From Magnolia sinica (taxonomy: Eukaryota > Streptophyta > Magnoliopsida > Magnoliales > Magnoliaceae), in the NCBI RefSeq assembly GCF_029962835.1, contig NC_080574.1, positions 38,817,501 to 38,881,500 on the forward strand: a stretch of 64,000 nucleotides of DNA. The letters run 5' to 3'. The translations under genes were made by a program, and so were the position numbers. Of the stretch, positions 44,399 through 57,616 are shown piece by piece; position 1 is the stretch's first letter, and each line of letters begins with the position of its first letter. Below the pieces are notes generated by a model that had not been told where the DNA came from, searched no databases, and was given only the letters and a program-made list of their open reading frames with translations.

Positions 44399-44947
44399 GT
44401 AGCGGAAACGGATTGGCTACTCCCCCTGACAGTAGCCAATGGCTGGTGGTCGGTGCTCTGTGGGACCCGCCATGATGTATGTGTTTAATCCATTCCGTCC
44501 ATATATTTTTAAAGATAATTTTACCATGCGAGACAAAAAGTTAGTTATATGCTAATCTCAAGTGGACCACATTACAGGAAACAGTGTTGAATGAGCGTCG
44601 ACTATTAAAAAGATTTTGAGGGCCATAAAAATTTTGGATCAAGATGATTTTTGTTTGTTCCCTTCATCTATTCCTGTATGACCTAATCAATAGATTGGAT
44701 GTCAAATAAACAGTACATTGGGACTTAGGAGGATTTTAATGGTAGATATCCAATCACTATTGTTTTTATGTGGTGTGGTCCAAATGAGATTTATATCCCT
44801 CTAATTTTTGGTGTAAATATCTAAAATGATCTTAAAAAATGTATGAACGGAATGGATGAAACACATACATCATGGTAAGGCCCACAGAGCACCGACTACC
44901 AGCCACGGGGCTGGTGTCGGGGGGAGGAGCCAATCCATTTCCGTAGC
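44399..44947. mobile_element. MITE with long terminal inverted repeats (~550 bp)
   Basis: The left end 'gcggaaacggattggctac' pairs with the right end 'agccaatccatttccgta'. The inverted homology continues through 'tcggtgctctgtggg' and 'catgatgtatgtgttt'. No exact TSD found. Confidence 0.75.
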
Positions 44948-45913
44948 GGTCTGGATCGCCACGTGGTGAGCCTGGAAGGGGCGAGCAGCTTTCCCTCGCG
45001 CCAAAGGAAGGCCGTCCTAACCGGGAGCGGATTACCCAAGACGGTAAGGCCCTTGCCGTGGGACCCATCTTGATGTATGTATTCTAAATCTACACCGTCC
45101 ATCCGTCTTTCAGATCATTTTATTTGATCAACCCAAAAATGAAGCAGATCCAAACATCAGGTGGGCCAAACATCAGGTGATTGAATGCTCCACCATTAAA
45201 AACTTCCTATGGTAGACCATAATATTTCCGTAATGCTTATGTTCTATCCAACCTTTCGATAATGCGGAAAAAACTTGGATGAAGGGAAAAAGCAAAAATC
45301 AGATTGATCCAAAGCTTTCGTTGCCTAAAAGAAGTTTTTAATGATCAATCACCACTATTTCCTATGGTATGGTCCACTTAAGTTTTAGATCTATTTTATT
45401 TTTCGGATAATACAATAAAATGATCTATAAAACCGGATGGACGGCTAGGATATAGAATAAATACGCCCTGCCATAAGGGTCGCACCTAAGCGGCTCTGTC
45501 CTAACCATTCATCAAAGGAATATTTAGAAATAACGAGGCGATTCGCGCGTGGAGGTATTGAAGGTTCTATTGGAGGCATTCATGCCGCATGTGAATGATC
45601 TAGGCCGGACGTAGGACAGAGATAGATTTGTAGATACGTTGTTATAAATTTCAAGAAGGCCCACAGACCAGGCGGACAACACGCATTCATGAACATTTAG
45701 ACAGTTGGGCACTTTTCTACCATCATTCTTTTTTCTAAATATTTTTGGGCGATCTGATAATTGAATCAACTAATTTTTGGTCACTGAACCAGTGCTAACG
45801 TTCAGATATTTTATGTACGTGTAAAATGTGTACACGTACTGCACTACACTCTTTCAATCTGCACGCGCGAATCGCCCGCCCTTCATGCGGGCTATTTAAG
45901 GGGAATTAATAGA

Positions 45914-46697
45914 TACTCTGGTCAGGTGTGACGCTTGCTGCATGTACTGGACGCGGATAGCGTACTACCCCCGCCCCTCCCTAGCTCCGAACGGGCAGTT
46001 CTGTGGGAGGGCCCACATGATTTATCTGTACATCCAAACCGTCTATCCATTTTCTTATATTATTTTAATATATAAAAACAAAAATGCGGTAGCTGCAAAG
46101 ATCAAATGGACCACACCACAGATGACTCTTGTATTTAATGCTTTGTGCATTTTAATGCAATCAAGATTATTATTTGGTGTTGTCCACTTAAGCATTGGAT
46201 ATGGCTCATTTTTGTCTTGATGACTTAAAATAATATGAGAAAAGGGATTGATGGTTTGGATGTACAGATACATCACGGTGTGGCCGCCCACAGAACTGTC
46301 CGTTCGGAGCTAGGGACGGGCGCGGGTAGTACGCAATCCGCGTCCGCATGTACTTATCAAATTATACACGTGGCATGCGTCAACTCAAATTAACTGTCAG
46401 ATCTGTGGAACCCACTATCTCTAAGTAACAGTACCAAAAATCGTGTTGGTTGAACAATCTTAACATCTGTTTCATGACAGTTGCTTGTAGAATTAAAAAG
46501 ACCGAATTTGTCATTTTCAACCGTCCAATAAATGTCCACTGATCCAATAGTTAAATTATCAAATAAGTATAATTTTATTTTATACACATGTACATCTATA
46601 TTGATCCAGTTAAATAATTGCATTACTTGTATGCCACGCATGCTAATATCTAAGTAATTTCTAAGTCTGTGTATCATCCTTTATAATCTGTCAGAGA
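45914..46697. mobile_element. TACTCTGGCAGA-family MITE, copy 2, interrupted by a younger MITE
   Basis: It starts TACTCTGGTCAGG and ends near 'ctgtcagaga'. Removing the 397-bp insert and one 9-bp TSD leaves ~378 bp, close to the 371 bp of copy 3. It is inverted relative to copy 3 ('ttcaaccgtccaataaatgt' matches the complement near 47890). Confidence 0.75.
45949..46345. mobile_element. Mutator-like MITE, 397 bp, 9-bp TSD GCATGTACT
   Basis: The ~60-bp terminal inverted repeats start GGACGCGGAT(A/T)GCGTACTAC. GCATGTACT occurs exactly at 45940-45948 and 46346-46354. A 9-bp TSD with long TIRs is the hallmark of Mutator-like elements. Confidence 0.93.
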
Positions 46698-47716
46698 ATC
46701 TTTAGTTTTACTCTTTCTTAATTAGTAGTCAGAACATGCAATTATATTAACATTCAATAAAAAAACCCTAAATCATAATTAAACAAAAATAAACCTTTGG
46801 GTCACGCAGCATGCGTAGCTAGGCCAAGTTAGCCGATCCTATACCCTATACCTTAAACCCTAGCCCTAGCTTTGCAAAGCCTAGCGGAGGCATAGTAGTC
46901 TACAAGAGAAAAAGATGTATATAATCCAAGGTTTAAAATATTCTAAGTATGTATGAATAAATTACAGTATCCTCATCACCAACTAATTTTAAACAATGAA
47001 TATATATCGAATGAAATTATTTACAAGTGTTTTCATATATATCTCTTATTTTCTACAACAGTGACCTAGTTAGCCAACGCTGAACCGGTCATACACACCA
47101 GTTCATAGCTCGAGTGGTAGATTGGGTGAAAATAACTTTGTTTCAACACTAAGGTCATGTACCGATTTCCTAGTGGGGTGTGGCTAACGGTAGGGGGTGT
47201 GTACATACTAACCCCCTAATTTTATTTTTTATTTTTAAATAATAATAATAAAAAAATAATCATATTCTTTAGCTTAGCTTGGCTTAGACACTAACCCTAT
47301 ATATTTAGCTCGAACTAACCCGGCCAAGCTTAGGGCCCAAGCCCTGGCACTATCAAGGCTAGGCTGCCAAGGGGCGAAAGCAGCCCGGCCATTGCCACCC
47401 CTACTAAAGGGTGGCATTTGTCGGCTACCAAAGGGGGTGTTTTGATCAATTGAAAAATTGGCCTACTTGATCATTTTGTAGGAAGTAGAGAACAATGTGT
47501 AATATACGTTTGCTAAAATAAGAACTTTGACTTCGTAGAAGTAGAGATACCCAGATGGGGATCTTTTTATTATTGCAATTTGGATGCAAATGTTTGTCCA
47601 AATGCTATGTTTTCAAATTGTAATGCGTTTCTGTATTGAGTATTATATGGGAATGGGTAAGGAAAGCCTTATTTGATTATTCATGTAGCAGTTTAGAAAA
47701 CCTCGAAAAACCTTGA

Positions 47717-48087
47717 TACTCTGGCAGATTGTGATGGAAGATACACATGCCCTTAGAAATTGCATACTTAGCATATAATTAATTCAACATAAACCGTCCA
47801 AATTATGAGTCTTAGTTTAGATGTTCTATGGAAAGAAAAGTTAGACTTATTTGATAACCTGCCTGTCAAATTGATAGACATTTAGTGGACGGTTAAAATT
47901 GAAATTTATAAAATGGTATTATTTCGAAAAATAAGTGTCCACCAACCAGAGGGTAGGACTCCTCAACCAATCTGGTTTGGAAGTGTGGTTTAGTGACATT
48001 GCACAATTTAGTCTATTTAATTTGAGTTAATGTATATATGCCACATGTCAAGTGCCTGCATATCAAGCGTCATTCTCTGCCAGAGTA
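47717..48087. mobile_element. TACTCTGGCAGA-family MITE, copy 3 (371 bp)
   Basis: The ends TACTCTGGCAGA and TCTGCCAGAGTA are perfect inverted repeats. No matching TSD was seen. Confidence 0.8.
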
Positions 48088-48969
48088 GTAATATGCATTT
48101 TGGAAGGAAACATATGATCCCCTATCCCAGCATATACACGCTCTACTCTGGTTTTAAGTTTGTACAAGTGCGGCCCATCTCTCCATCATCCAGATCGTTG
48201 GTCTGATGCAGCCTGTGATGGACCTGTGCCTATGAAAAATTTCCAGATTCAAAGATCCTATCTACCAATCTTGGGCCACTGCTGAGGTTATGATCTTAAC
48301 CATCCATATAGAGGCTAGGGATGAAAGGATAAGATTGTCCAATCAAGATGTTCCAGCCCACCTACAGGCAAGAATACGTGCCAATATGGCAGGCTTGTGG
48401 AAGATTTGAGCTTTTCACCAGGTGGGCCACTGTTTATATGTTATAGCTTGAGAACAGGGATGTTTCATTCTTCAGGTGGGCCACAATGTCCCAAATAAAT
48501 GGATGGCTGGAAGAAAATTATTTGAGCAGTCCGTTTGTTCTGGACATTGGTGGAGGGAAACAGTCCTGATTTTTATGCAAGAAAATCAAGACAGTGTGCC
48601 CCACCGAACGGAAAGCTCTTTTTTTTCACGTTTGCCATGTTGACACACGTGGTTGCCTGCATGTGATGGGACCTCTATTTTTAGGGAATTAAAGGGTGCA
48701 TATAAATATTAAAGCATAGAGCATGCTAATGGTCATTAAAATAATATAATATTTAAAAATAGAAATAACCAATGATAATCTAAATTAAAAACATGTGATA
48801 CTAAAAATTCAACAACTTTAAAGTTTAAACTTTCAAAAATGAATGAAGCTTAATTATCATATTTAACTATTAAGCACAAAAAAACTAAATCCTTTGATTT
48901 TCCCATAATACTCATTAAATAGGCTTAATCCTTTGATTTTCTATTTAATCCTATAGAGACCTTCTACGG

Positions 48970-50100
48970 TCACCTATGTGAGGTGTTATGGTTTTCTAAG
49001 TCGTTAGAGAGGGACATCATGATAAAGGCCGTCAAGACACTGAGGTAACTAAAGTCTTCGTTATTAGAGGAGTCTCTTGAATTAGATTCAGATTCCTCCT
49101 TCTCATCCCATATTGCTGTCATAGCCTTGTCTTTAGATCTTATTTTGGTAGAACAATCACTGGCAATATGTCCATAACTCTCAAAGTTATAACATTGAAC
49201 TTGCTTAGGTGGCTTAATAGATTTGTTTTTATGTTTTTCAACCATCTTGTCCTTCTTATCACAACTCTTTTATTTACTAAACTCGGGGAGTTTCTTAAAA
49301 TTTCTAGAAATTTCTCTTCCTCACCATTATCATCATCACTATCAATTTCATATTTAACATCTTATGTTTATATGAATGCTTATGAGATATTTTGAGGATA
49401 GTTAATTTTTGTGCTTTAGAGGAGGCCTTAAGATATATTACAAATAATTTCAAATATTTGTAGGGCTCATCGATGTTTTTATCTTTTTTTCTTTTATCTT
49501 TTTTTTTTTTAGTTTTTTTTTTATCGAGGTTATCTTGGGTGTGAACTTGTCCAGTAGATATCTAAGTATTTTCTTACATATATGTCCTTTCAAATTCTAT
49601 CTCTTAAACCTTACATGGAGTTACAAATATCATTTAGTTTAAAATAAAATTTCAGACTCTTCCATTATAATATTTTTGAATTTTCTTGTCAAGAGTTGAA
49701 GCTTCAATATTTTTACTATGCTAGTTGTCTCGTGGGAAACTTCCGATATGTCTCACGCTTCCTTTCCGGTTTCACATGTGCAAATGCATTTAAATTTATT
49801 AGAGAAATTATATAGTAAATAATATTGAGAGCTTTAACATCATAGGTATATTACGCTCTTTTATCAGCACTCCATTTGGTTTTATATTTGAGAGTGTTAA
49901 TGGTTTTACTATTAATCACAACTTGTTCCATGTGCGTCATCCATCCTTATTCGATAATAATCTAAATTATAAGATTGATGAATCTTAAAAAGACTATCAT
50001 TTTAATATTCTAATAGGCGTATTTAGACCCATTAAAATAGGGTGTTCATGTGACTACACACCCCTCTTGATTAGACATCATTTTTAAACATATTGGATTA
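48970..50100 (-). pseudogene. Second copia element: decayed gag on the minus strand
   Basis: On the minus strand, near 50090, a start MSNQEGC is followed by a PYFNGSKYAY block typical of copia gag. Near 49185-49145 there is a zinc knuckle with one ligand lost (CYNFESYGHIASDC; the second Cys is Phe). Stops and frameshifts throughout. Nothing of pol is seen to the left. Confidence 0.82.
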
Positions 50101-50130
50101 ACTTAAGGTGGTTGAACCCTTTAAAAGGAA

Positions 50131-50145
50131 CCCTCTCTGATACCA
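50131..50145 (-). other. Primer-binding site of the minus-strand copia remnant
   Basis: The reverse complement reads TGGTATCAGAGAGGG, close to the initiator-Met tRNA site, between the LTR and the gag start. Confidence 0.85.
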
Positions 50146-50153
50146 ATTTAAAT

Positions 50154-51158
50154 TGCACGTGGAATAGGATACCACGACACACAAAAGCTTGATGGAGCTA
50201 CGAAATGAAGGCTATGTCTTAGAGGGAGGTGATTAGGATTAAATGAAAATTTCATCTTTTAATACACAATTGCCTTCTTAAACTAATTACAATTAAGTCT
50301 AAGGCTTCCAAGCTAATAAAGAGTCCAATTACATAGACTACAAATTATATTCTATTAAAGCAACCAGTCTATATATAATAGTGTACATATGTGTGGGATG
50401 TGCTACCTATCAATTTCTATCATTCATCTACCCATGCATTCATACAATTCATTAACAATCACATAAGCATAATTAAATTGTTGCTCAAATACAATCCCAA
50501 ACACAAGCATGTATAGTTATTCGGATTCCCTACTCCACTCTCAGTTTCCACACTCAACCCATGAGTATACTAGATTTCACTATTTGAAGTTTTAAATCAG
50601 GTTCAACTCTAACCTTTACAACCTTACATAAGAACACTAATGTACACTCCCGCCGAAGGCTCCTGTAAGAGGCTTGTGTTGGTTTTCTATCGGCTAACCA
50701 ATAACCTCGATCCTAATCTAAAGACATACGTTTACTCCCATCGTAGGCTCCCACAAAGACTAACACATACACACCCATGTTCGGTGGCCTACCCTAGGAC
50801 TTAATCGAGTTTGACAATTCAAACTCTACACTCAATTTTATAATAGGAATGAGTGTACATAGACTCTTATAATTAATAACTTGTCGGATTGAACCTTTTT
50901 TTTTGTAGCGTCTTCTCGATTTGCTTGATTGATGCTCTCCCGTACTTCAATCAACTCCCATTTGCTCATCCAATCATGTTGTCGATGCGTTGTCAATGCT
51001 TTAGCTCCGATGATTAACCACCATGCATGTGATGCCCCTTTGAGGTGACTAATGTGATGAGAGGCTGGTAGAATCTACTACAACTTCCTGTGAAAGACTT
51101 TTGTAGAAAATCCACATCTGTGAATCACATGCTATCACTAGAATCGTGATGAAGTAAT
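50154..51158 (-). repeat. LTR of the minus-strand copia remnant, split by the solo LTR
   Basis: The LTR end (..CACGTGCA on the minus strand) lies at 50154. The LTR continues to 51158 and resumes after 55225. Its outer end was not located, and no second LTR is present. Confidence 0.7.
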
Positions 51159-52072
51159 TGTAAGACCCGTATCTTAGTCCGTGCCGCTCCGTTAGCTTCC
51201 GCGGTCCTTCCAGTCAAATTTTGACAACCTTCGCACCATATCCGACGTTTGCGCGCGATCTTAAACCTATATCTTGGCGACCGCGCCGTCGCCGCGGTTC
51301 CAACGCCGCGACTCGCGCACTGAACCGATACCCAGGCAAGAAGATGCCGATCTGCGTTTATTCCGAAGAAACACGGCGCGTTACGGATTTCGAGGGAATC
51401 TCTACAATTAGTCCCATCAATCAACCATAAATGCATCCCATGCCTCAAGTACTACAATCCATTCCCTCATTTTTCAAAAGTCCACCCTCTTTCCACCTCA
51501 CCACTCCTCTTTTTCCAAATTTCAACCTCAACCATACCACTTTTACAAATTTTCAACCCAACCCATCACCCATCACACCTCACCCATCCATATCATCTCT
51601 CTCTCTCTATCATTTCTCAAATCTCCCAAGCAACCCAAGCCTCACACGTCTAAGCTTCCCTCTCCCTCCCAAGTGTGGTCCACCTCCTCATCTCTCATCT
51701 ACACCCTCTCATCTCTCATCCATACCATTAATCTCCCATCATCCACCGTCCAAGGCAAAGGCAAGGAGCATTTGAAGCTAAGGGAGCAAGGAGGAGGCTT
51801 AAAGGTGGGTAATCCACCGTTGAAATCTTGATCTTTAGGGCCCACTTGTTATGGGACATTTTGATGTATGTGTTGTATCAATGGAGGGCCCATAGTGGCG
51901 GGGTCCCTCCTCTCTATCTCACCGTATATTTCTCTCTCTTTCGATGTGATGGTGTGGATCCCACCAATATGTGTTACATCTACCCCGTCCATCTACATCA
52001 GACGGTGTGGCCCACTCTATTACAGGTGATGATCCACACCATCCACTGTTTGGATGGGCCCAATGCATCTTT

Positions 52073-52103
<31 letters not shown>

Positions 52104-52200
52104 GTTATATTTTATATAATATATATAATATAATATGTATTATATATATATATATATAATATAAGATACATATTATATGTATATGCATATATATTGGTGG
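52073..52200. repeat. (TA)n-rich low-complexity tract
   Basis: Alternating tatata/atgtat runs inside the intron-like part of the solo LTR. Confidence 0.95.
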
Positions 52201-52998
52201 GCCACGTCCACGTGTGGGACCCACCACAATGATGTGATTATGTAAGTCGTCCAGCGTCCCTGGACGCTGGACGTTGGCAACGGTGAAGTGTTAACTGGCA
52301 TGGGTGTGTACTTTAAAAAAAAGAGAGAGAAAGAAGTGGTGGGCCTCTCATGCAAGCCCCACCCTGATGTATAAGTCAAATCCAAGCCATCCATCCTCTT
52401 CCTCAGATCATTTTAGGCGTTGAACCGAAAAATGATCTCAATCTGAACTTATGGTGGGCCATAGTATAGCGAACAAGTTCTTTACCATTGAAATACACAC
52501 CGATGTTGCTGTACATCAGAAAACTATTCAATATTGGTCTCGATAGAATTGTATCGAGCCACAAGGGCCAATGGCTGGTGTGGATCTTGCTGATGCGGGC
52601 CCCGCCTGAGAAAAACCAATATTTCAAAAAAAAAAAAAAACAAACAGCAGCAACAACTGCTGCCACTGACAACAGGCGCAGGCAGCGCCTGCGCTGGACG
52701 TCCTGACGGAAGGACGAGGCAGGGCCTCACGGCCCAACTATGGGCCCCACCTTGATGCGTTTCGTCCATCAGAACCGTGCATTTGATGAGACCCCAAGGA
52801 CCATCTGTCCATCCCAAAAATCAGCCATATACGGAACTCAGGTGGGCCATACCATCTAAAATCATGTGAAGACATGCCTAAAACATATAAAATCGCTTGG
52901 TGGGGCCTACCTGAGTTTTGGATGTTGCTGAAATTCGGTCTGACCGTTAGTCCAGTGGGATACACATAATGGGTGGGTTGGATCTATGGACCACATCA

Positions 52999-53510
52999 TG
53001 GTGGGTCCCAAGTTTGGGTGGCTCATCAGCTGTTTGAATGGCAAATAAACGTTTCCGTGGGCCCTGGTCCATGTGACCTTGCAAACAGATTGGATGACGG
53101 ATAAGTATCACGGTGGGCCCTACCATGGTCCACGTGACCTTATGAATAGTTGAATGGCAAATAAACATGCAGTGGGCCCCAGTTCAGTGGGCCCTCCTCT
53201 GGTCCACACGACCTGTGAACAGTTTGGATGGTAAACAAATAAACATTTCAGTGGGCCCAATTTGGACGAAAAAATAAATATTACAGTGGGCCCTATCCAA
53301 GCCCACGTGACCTTATGAATAGATTGGACGATAAATAAATATTTCAATGGGCCCTACCTTGGTCCACATGACCTTATGAACAGTTGGTTGGAAAATAAAC
53401 ATTATGTTGGGCCCTAGGTTGCTTGGAAAATAAACACTACTGTGGGCCCCGGTCTGAATGACCTTATCAATGGGTTGGATGGGAAATAAACATTATGGTA
53501 GGCCCCACAT
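52999..53510. repeat. Minisatellite, about seven diverged units of ~70 bp
   Basis: Repeated blocks: 'gtgggccct', 'tggtccacgtgaccttatga', 'ggcaaataaacatt'. The array lies inside the 4-kb solo LTR. A second, shorter array of 'aggcccat' words follows at 53610-53770. Confidence 0.85.
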
Positions 53511-55589
53511 GGGACCCACTTATGTATGTATTGTAAACCATACCCTCTACTAGAGTGGGCTCCATCATGATGCATGTGTTTCATCCAACTGTCCAACCGT
53601 TTTGGAGATAATTTAAGGCCCATTGTGGAGGCCCATCTTCATGTATTGGTGGTCCTTGTTGAGGCCCACCTTGATTTGTATTAGGCCCATATTATGAGGC
53701 CCATTTGATGTACTGGAGGCCCATGGGTCAAGGCCCAATAGGACGTACATAAGGCCCATTGTAGTGTGATTCCACCATGATATATATATTGATTTTATAA
53801 TGGGCTATACCTTGGGAGCAATGATGGTTTGATGTCCACATTGTGAGGATGATGTTGGTTAAATGTCCGCATTGTCGCTCTCTCCCTAGGGCCCATTAAT
53901 AGGCTCACACCTGTACCATGTAGTCCGTCTAGGCCCATATTCGTTTTGATCAGAACCCATCACCACATAACATGCTTAGTATAGATTCATGATTCATAAT
54001 CATACGCATCATATGTATGCCTGATATGAGAAGTGATTGATCATAGCATATGCCTTCGGACAGATCGTTTATGGGCTCTCGGATAGGCGGAGTCGCCCCA
54101 CATGAGCGCTCGGTACGCGCAGGATTGTTGCATGTTTGGTAGGGTGATTCATGCACTTGCATTTGTGTGATCATGATCATTGTATGCCCTAGCGACACCA
54201 GGGCCATAGCCTCCACAGACATATTGTGGATGGCCAAATGGGATACCAGAAATGTTTGGTTCTAGCATACGGGCGCCATAGATGTCCCTGAGTGAAAATC
54301 CCTAAACCCGATGGTACCAGAGGATGACTCCAACGTCGAGACCGAGTGGATATATGAGCGCATGAGGGTCGAATACCAGGAGGCCGCGTCTTCCACTGTG
54401 TCGTGGTCGGTTGGAAAGGAGTGTGGCTTTACTCGCCCGAGGGTAGGGGGCAATACTAGGCTGAGTTTGACTAACTCGTGAATGGGTTCGCCATTGACGT
54501 GTCGGATAGGTATTGACAGACTATTGGCCAGGCGGATAGTGAGGTTTCTTACGCTCATTTGGACTGTGTGGCTTGGAGAGCGGCAGTGCCTCTTGGAGTG
54601 TACTAAACCCCGGTGATTATCCAGAATGAGAACTGTACTGATACATGATGAGGATTGTCATGCTTGAGTTGCATCTCGCATCGCATGGCCGTGTTATGGC
54701 CGATAGCATTCATATCTTGCACCGCATAGCCTTGGTACGGCTGATTGCATTCATGTGCTCATCACCATGATTCCGCATTACTCTGACCTTGCATTTTGAG
54801 CACGCTTATATTGCACACATACTTACACCACCCTCTAAGCTTTCTATAAGCTTATGCACGATTGATGCGTGCAGGTGACGCTAGATCGTGGCTGAGCAGG
54901 AGAAGGAGCATGCCGCAGAGCTTCTAGAGTTTCGTTATTGTTATCATTGTATTTTCCCTTTCAATCGCATTGTACTCAAAAGTTTTTGATCATAGTGGAT
55001 TTTGTGGTGGTGTTCTTGTGGTTATTATTTGTGGGTTATGCTTTTGGTTATGCTCATTATGAATCAGACTGATGATTATAAACCCTCCTTGTAGTATCTC
55101 AGGATCGAAACTTGGTGAATGGGTGCCGGGAGCCAAGAATGGGGTTCTACGGAGGCTGTCGGCGCCGGATTCGGCGATCGAGAATTTTGTGAGCTCGGTT
55201 TCCGAGTTCGGGGCGTGACAGTAATTGTACACACTAAAGGAGGAGAGGAGATAGATTTATAACAACACAACACCTTTTAAATGAGATGCACTGTAAATTA
55301 AAAGGGTTTGTGATAAGGTTATAGATGTAATGAGTAGTGAGTACCTCATGTCGAATACTATGGTAGAAAAGCTGTAATTGGAGATAGAAAAACACATATC
55401 TCTAAACACAATTGGATGAATCAAGGAGGTGAGCAAAATAAAGGCAATTGAACGATTCTATATTTTATTCTCCATTAGTAAATATTACGAGGACAAAGTA
55501 ATGTGTGATGTAGTTGACATATAAGCTTGTCACATGTTACTTGGTTGACTATAACAATATGATGCTAACGCTACGCATAGAGACCAGGA

Positions 55590-56440
55590 TAATATATTTA
55601 TGGCCAGGATAATATATTTATTTTTATCAAAGATGGTAGAAATATCATCATTGCCCTTAGAAGAAAGAAGAACCAACCCAAGACCTTTAAAGTGGAGGAA
55701 TAATCTCTCATAATTGCACCTGATTTCATAAAAAAAAATGAAGAGATGGGGGAGATTAATGCATTAGTTGTGAAGGGGAAATAAGTAGAATCCTTGAATA
55801 TTCCAAAGAAGTTGAAACTGATGTTGTAGGAATTCAATGGGTTTATACCGGATAAACTTCCTGACGAGTTGTCCCCCATGTGAGATATTGCTTTTGCTTA
55901 GGTGGAGTTCACCTTCAACAACATGCAGAATTGATATGCTGACAAGTTCTCATTTAAGGTTGTGTATGATCATGTTCCCAAACATACACTCGACTTGGTT
56001 TTTTTGCCTAAGTTATTGGTTATGAGTGTTGCAATAGAAATTATGGCGGACCATATCACAATAGTGCTTACCAATGTTTGGAAGAAGTTATAACAGGAGC
56101 CTATTGCTAAGTACAAGGAAGGGTTAATAAACATCGGTGCTATGAGATGTTTGAAATGGGTGATGAAGTGCTAGTTCACCAATTTAAGGAGAGATTTTCG
56201 ACCGGAATGTATAACAAGTGGAGGAACAAGAAGATCAGCCTTGTTCCGATCCTCAGAAAAATCAAGTATATTATTAATCCTCCCGAAGGCATCGAAATCT
56301 CATAGCCTTTTAATATACCAGGCTTGGATGAATATCATGAGCCAAGTGGAGGGGTATGATGTAGGATATAGCCTAGATACGTTCCTAGCATGGTTGGACC
56401 AAAAGAAGGCAAAATGGAAGTGAAAGTAATCTATCAGATT
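55590..56440 (+). pseudogene. Ty3/gypsy pol fragment with a large internal deletion
   Basis: The text EFNGFIPDKLPDELSPM near 55830 is the start of a gypsy RT. It is followed almost at once by integrase C-terminal text (FSFKVVYDHVPKHTLDLVFLP, then a frame with IKYIINPPEGIEIS). RT, RNase H and most of integrase are missing. Several stops are present. Confidence 0.8.
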
Positions 56441-56459
56441 CGGGCCTAGTCCTATGTAA

Positions 56460-57616
56460 GGCATGACGTAATTGGCCCTTAGAAGCGTCCAATTTGAAGA
56501 AATTCAATTCAAATAGGGAGAAATTGTCATTTGAAGTGTGAACCATAAATCAGTCATAAATTTTAATCCGAGTATTGTTATAGGATGTACAACCTATCAA
56601 TCTTTACCCTAATGGGCCATTCGAAGTCAACCAACAGACAAAGTGGGTCATATCTATCAGTTTTGTGAGAAAACTCACACTTCTAGTTCAAAAACGGGAT
56701 TTTAGAATTTTTTTTCTTTTATTTATTAATTTTAATAATTCTATTTTTGTCATATTTTTTTTAGTGTTTTAGATTTCTATTTTAAAAGAAAAATTACTTG
56801 TAATCATGATAGAACTCTTATAGCAAGGTTTATTTGGATTTTCTATTTTCTTCAAATTAGGCTTTAAATGAGTTTACTATTTTGGATAATTTTTATTAGG
56901 TTTAGAATAGCAGAGAAATCATAAACACTTTTTTCCTTGTAGATCTAAGAAACTACCTCGTGGATTAAAGGTTCATATTGCCTAGAAAAGATAATGTTCT
57001 TCTTCTGCTCATTTTACACCCCTTCTTTGCATCATCTATCCTTGATTAGGAAGAGCACATGGTTGGAAATAGTGTACGGAGCAATGCCCAAGAGCTGTGA
57101 GCTAACGCAAACATTTCACCATAGTTATAATGCAAATGAGTTGTGTGGCACCATTATACCCTAGTCACGGAATCCACTCCGGCTATCATGCACATCATCT
57201 ATCATTCGGCCATGGCCCAAAAAATCATGCCAATCCATACCACAGATGGGCCACACAATCAGTAAATCATGTCAAACTGATGTCCTAATTGACTAATCCA
57301 CGGAAATCCAACAGCCCACGAATATAAAAAATTGTTGGACAGTCTATATTCAACAATGATTGTACGTTAATTAGAGATTAGAACCACTCACTCACGTGTA
57401 TCAACTAAATAGATAATTTCTTTCCTGCTTCAATCAATCTATTAAAAAGAAAAGGCATATGTTACTACCAAACTAGAAATGGCCCACTTCTAATATTGTT
57501 ACACCCAAACTAGAAATGGCCCACTTCTCAAATTGAACTTACAATGTACAAACATCTCATATCAGTTATCGACCTGCACCCTTGGAAATCCCATGAAGTT
57601 GATCATGGGCCACCCA
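56460..57616. other. Intergenic, 3' flank of the MLO gene, no gene seen
   Basis: A/T-rich to 56900, then mixed sequence. The MLO 3' UTR must lie just left of 57617. A 'tagaaatggcccacttct' block is repeated at 57475 and 57511. Confidence 0.55.

Larger units (their letters stand above)
51159..55220 (+). mobile_element. Solo LTR, 4062 bp, TG...CA, TSD GTAAT
   Basis: It starts TGTAAGACCCGTATC and ends CGGGGCGTGACA. GTAAT flanks it at 51154-51158 and 55221-55225. A pyrimidine-rich leader (51430-51800) ends at a donor at 51805 (aaag/gtgggt). The acceptor at 54874 (gtgcag/gtgacg) closes a 3.07-kb intron-like segment. It shares 'ttctacggaggctgtc' near its end with the LTR at 9968-12615. A long open frame in the leader (Pro/Ser/His-rich) is a composition effect. 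Confidence 0.92.

Noticed and set aside
51431..51775. A 114-codon Pro/Ser/His-rich open frame
   Set aside because: It is the pyrimidine-rich leader of the 4-kb solo LTR; the composition keeps stops away.
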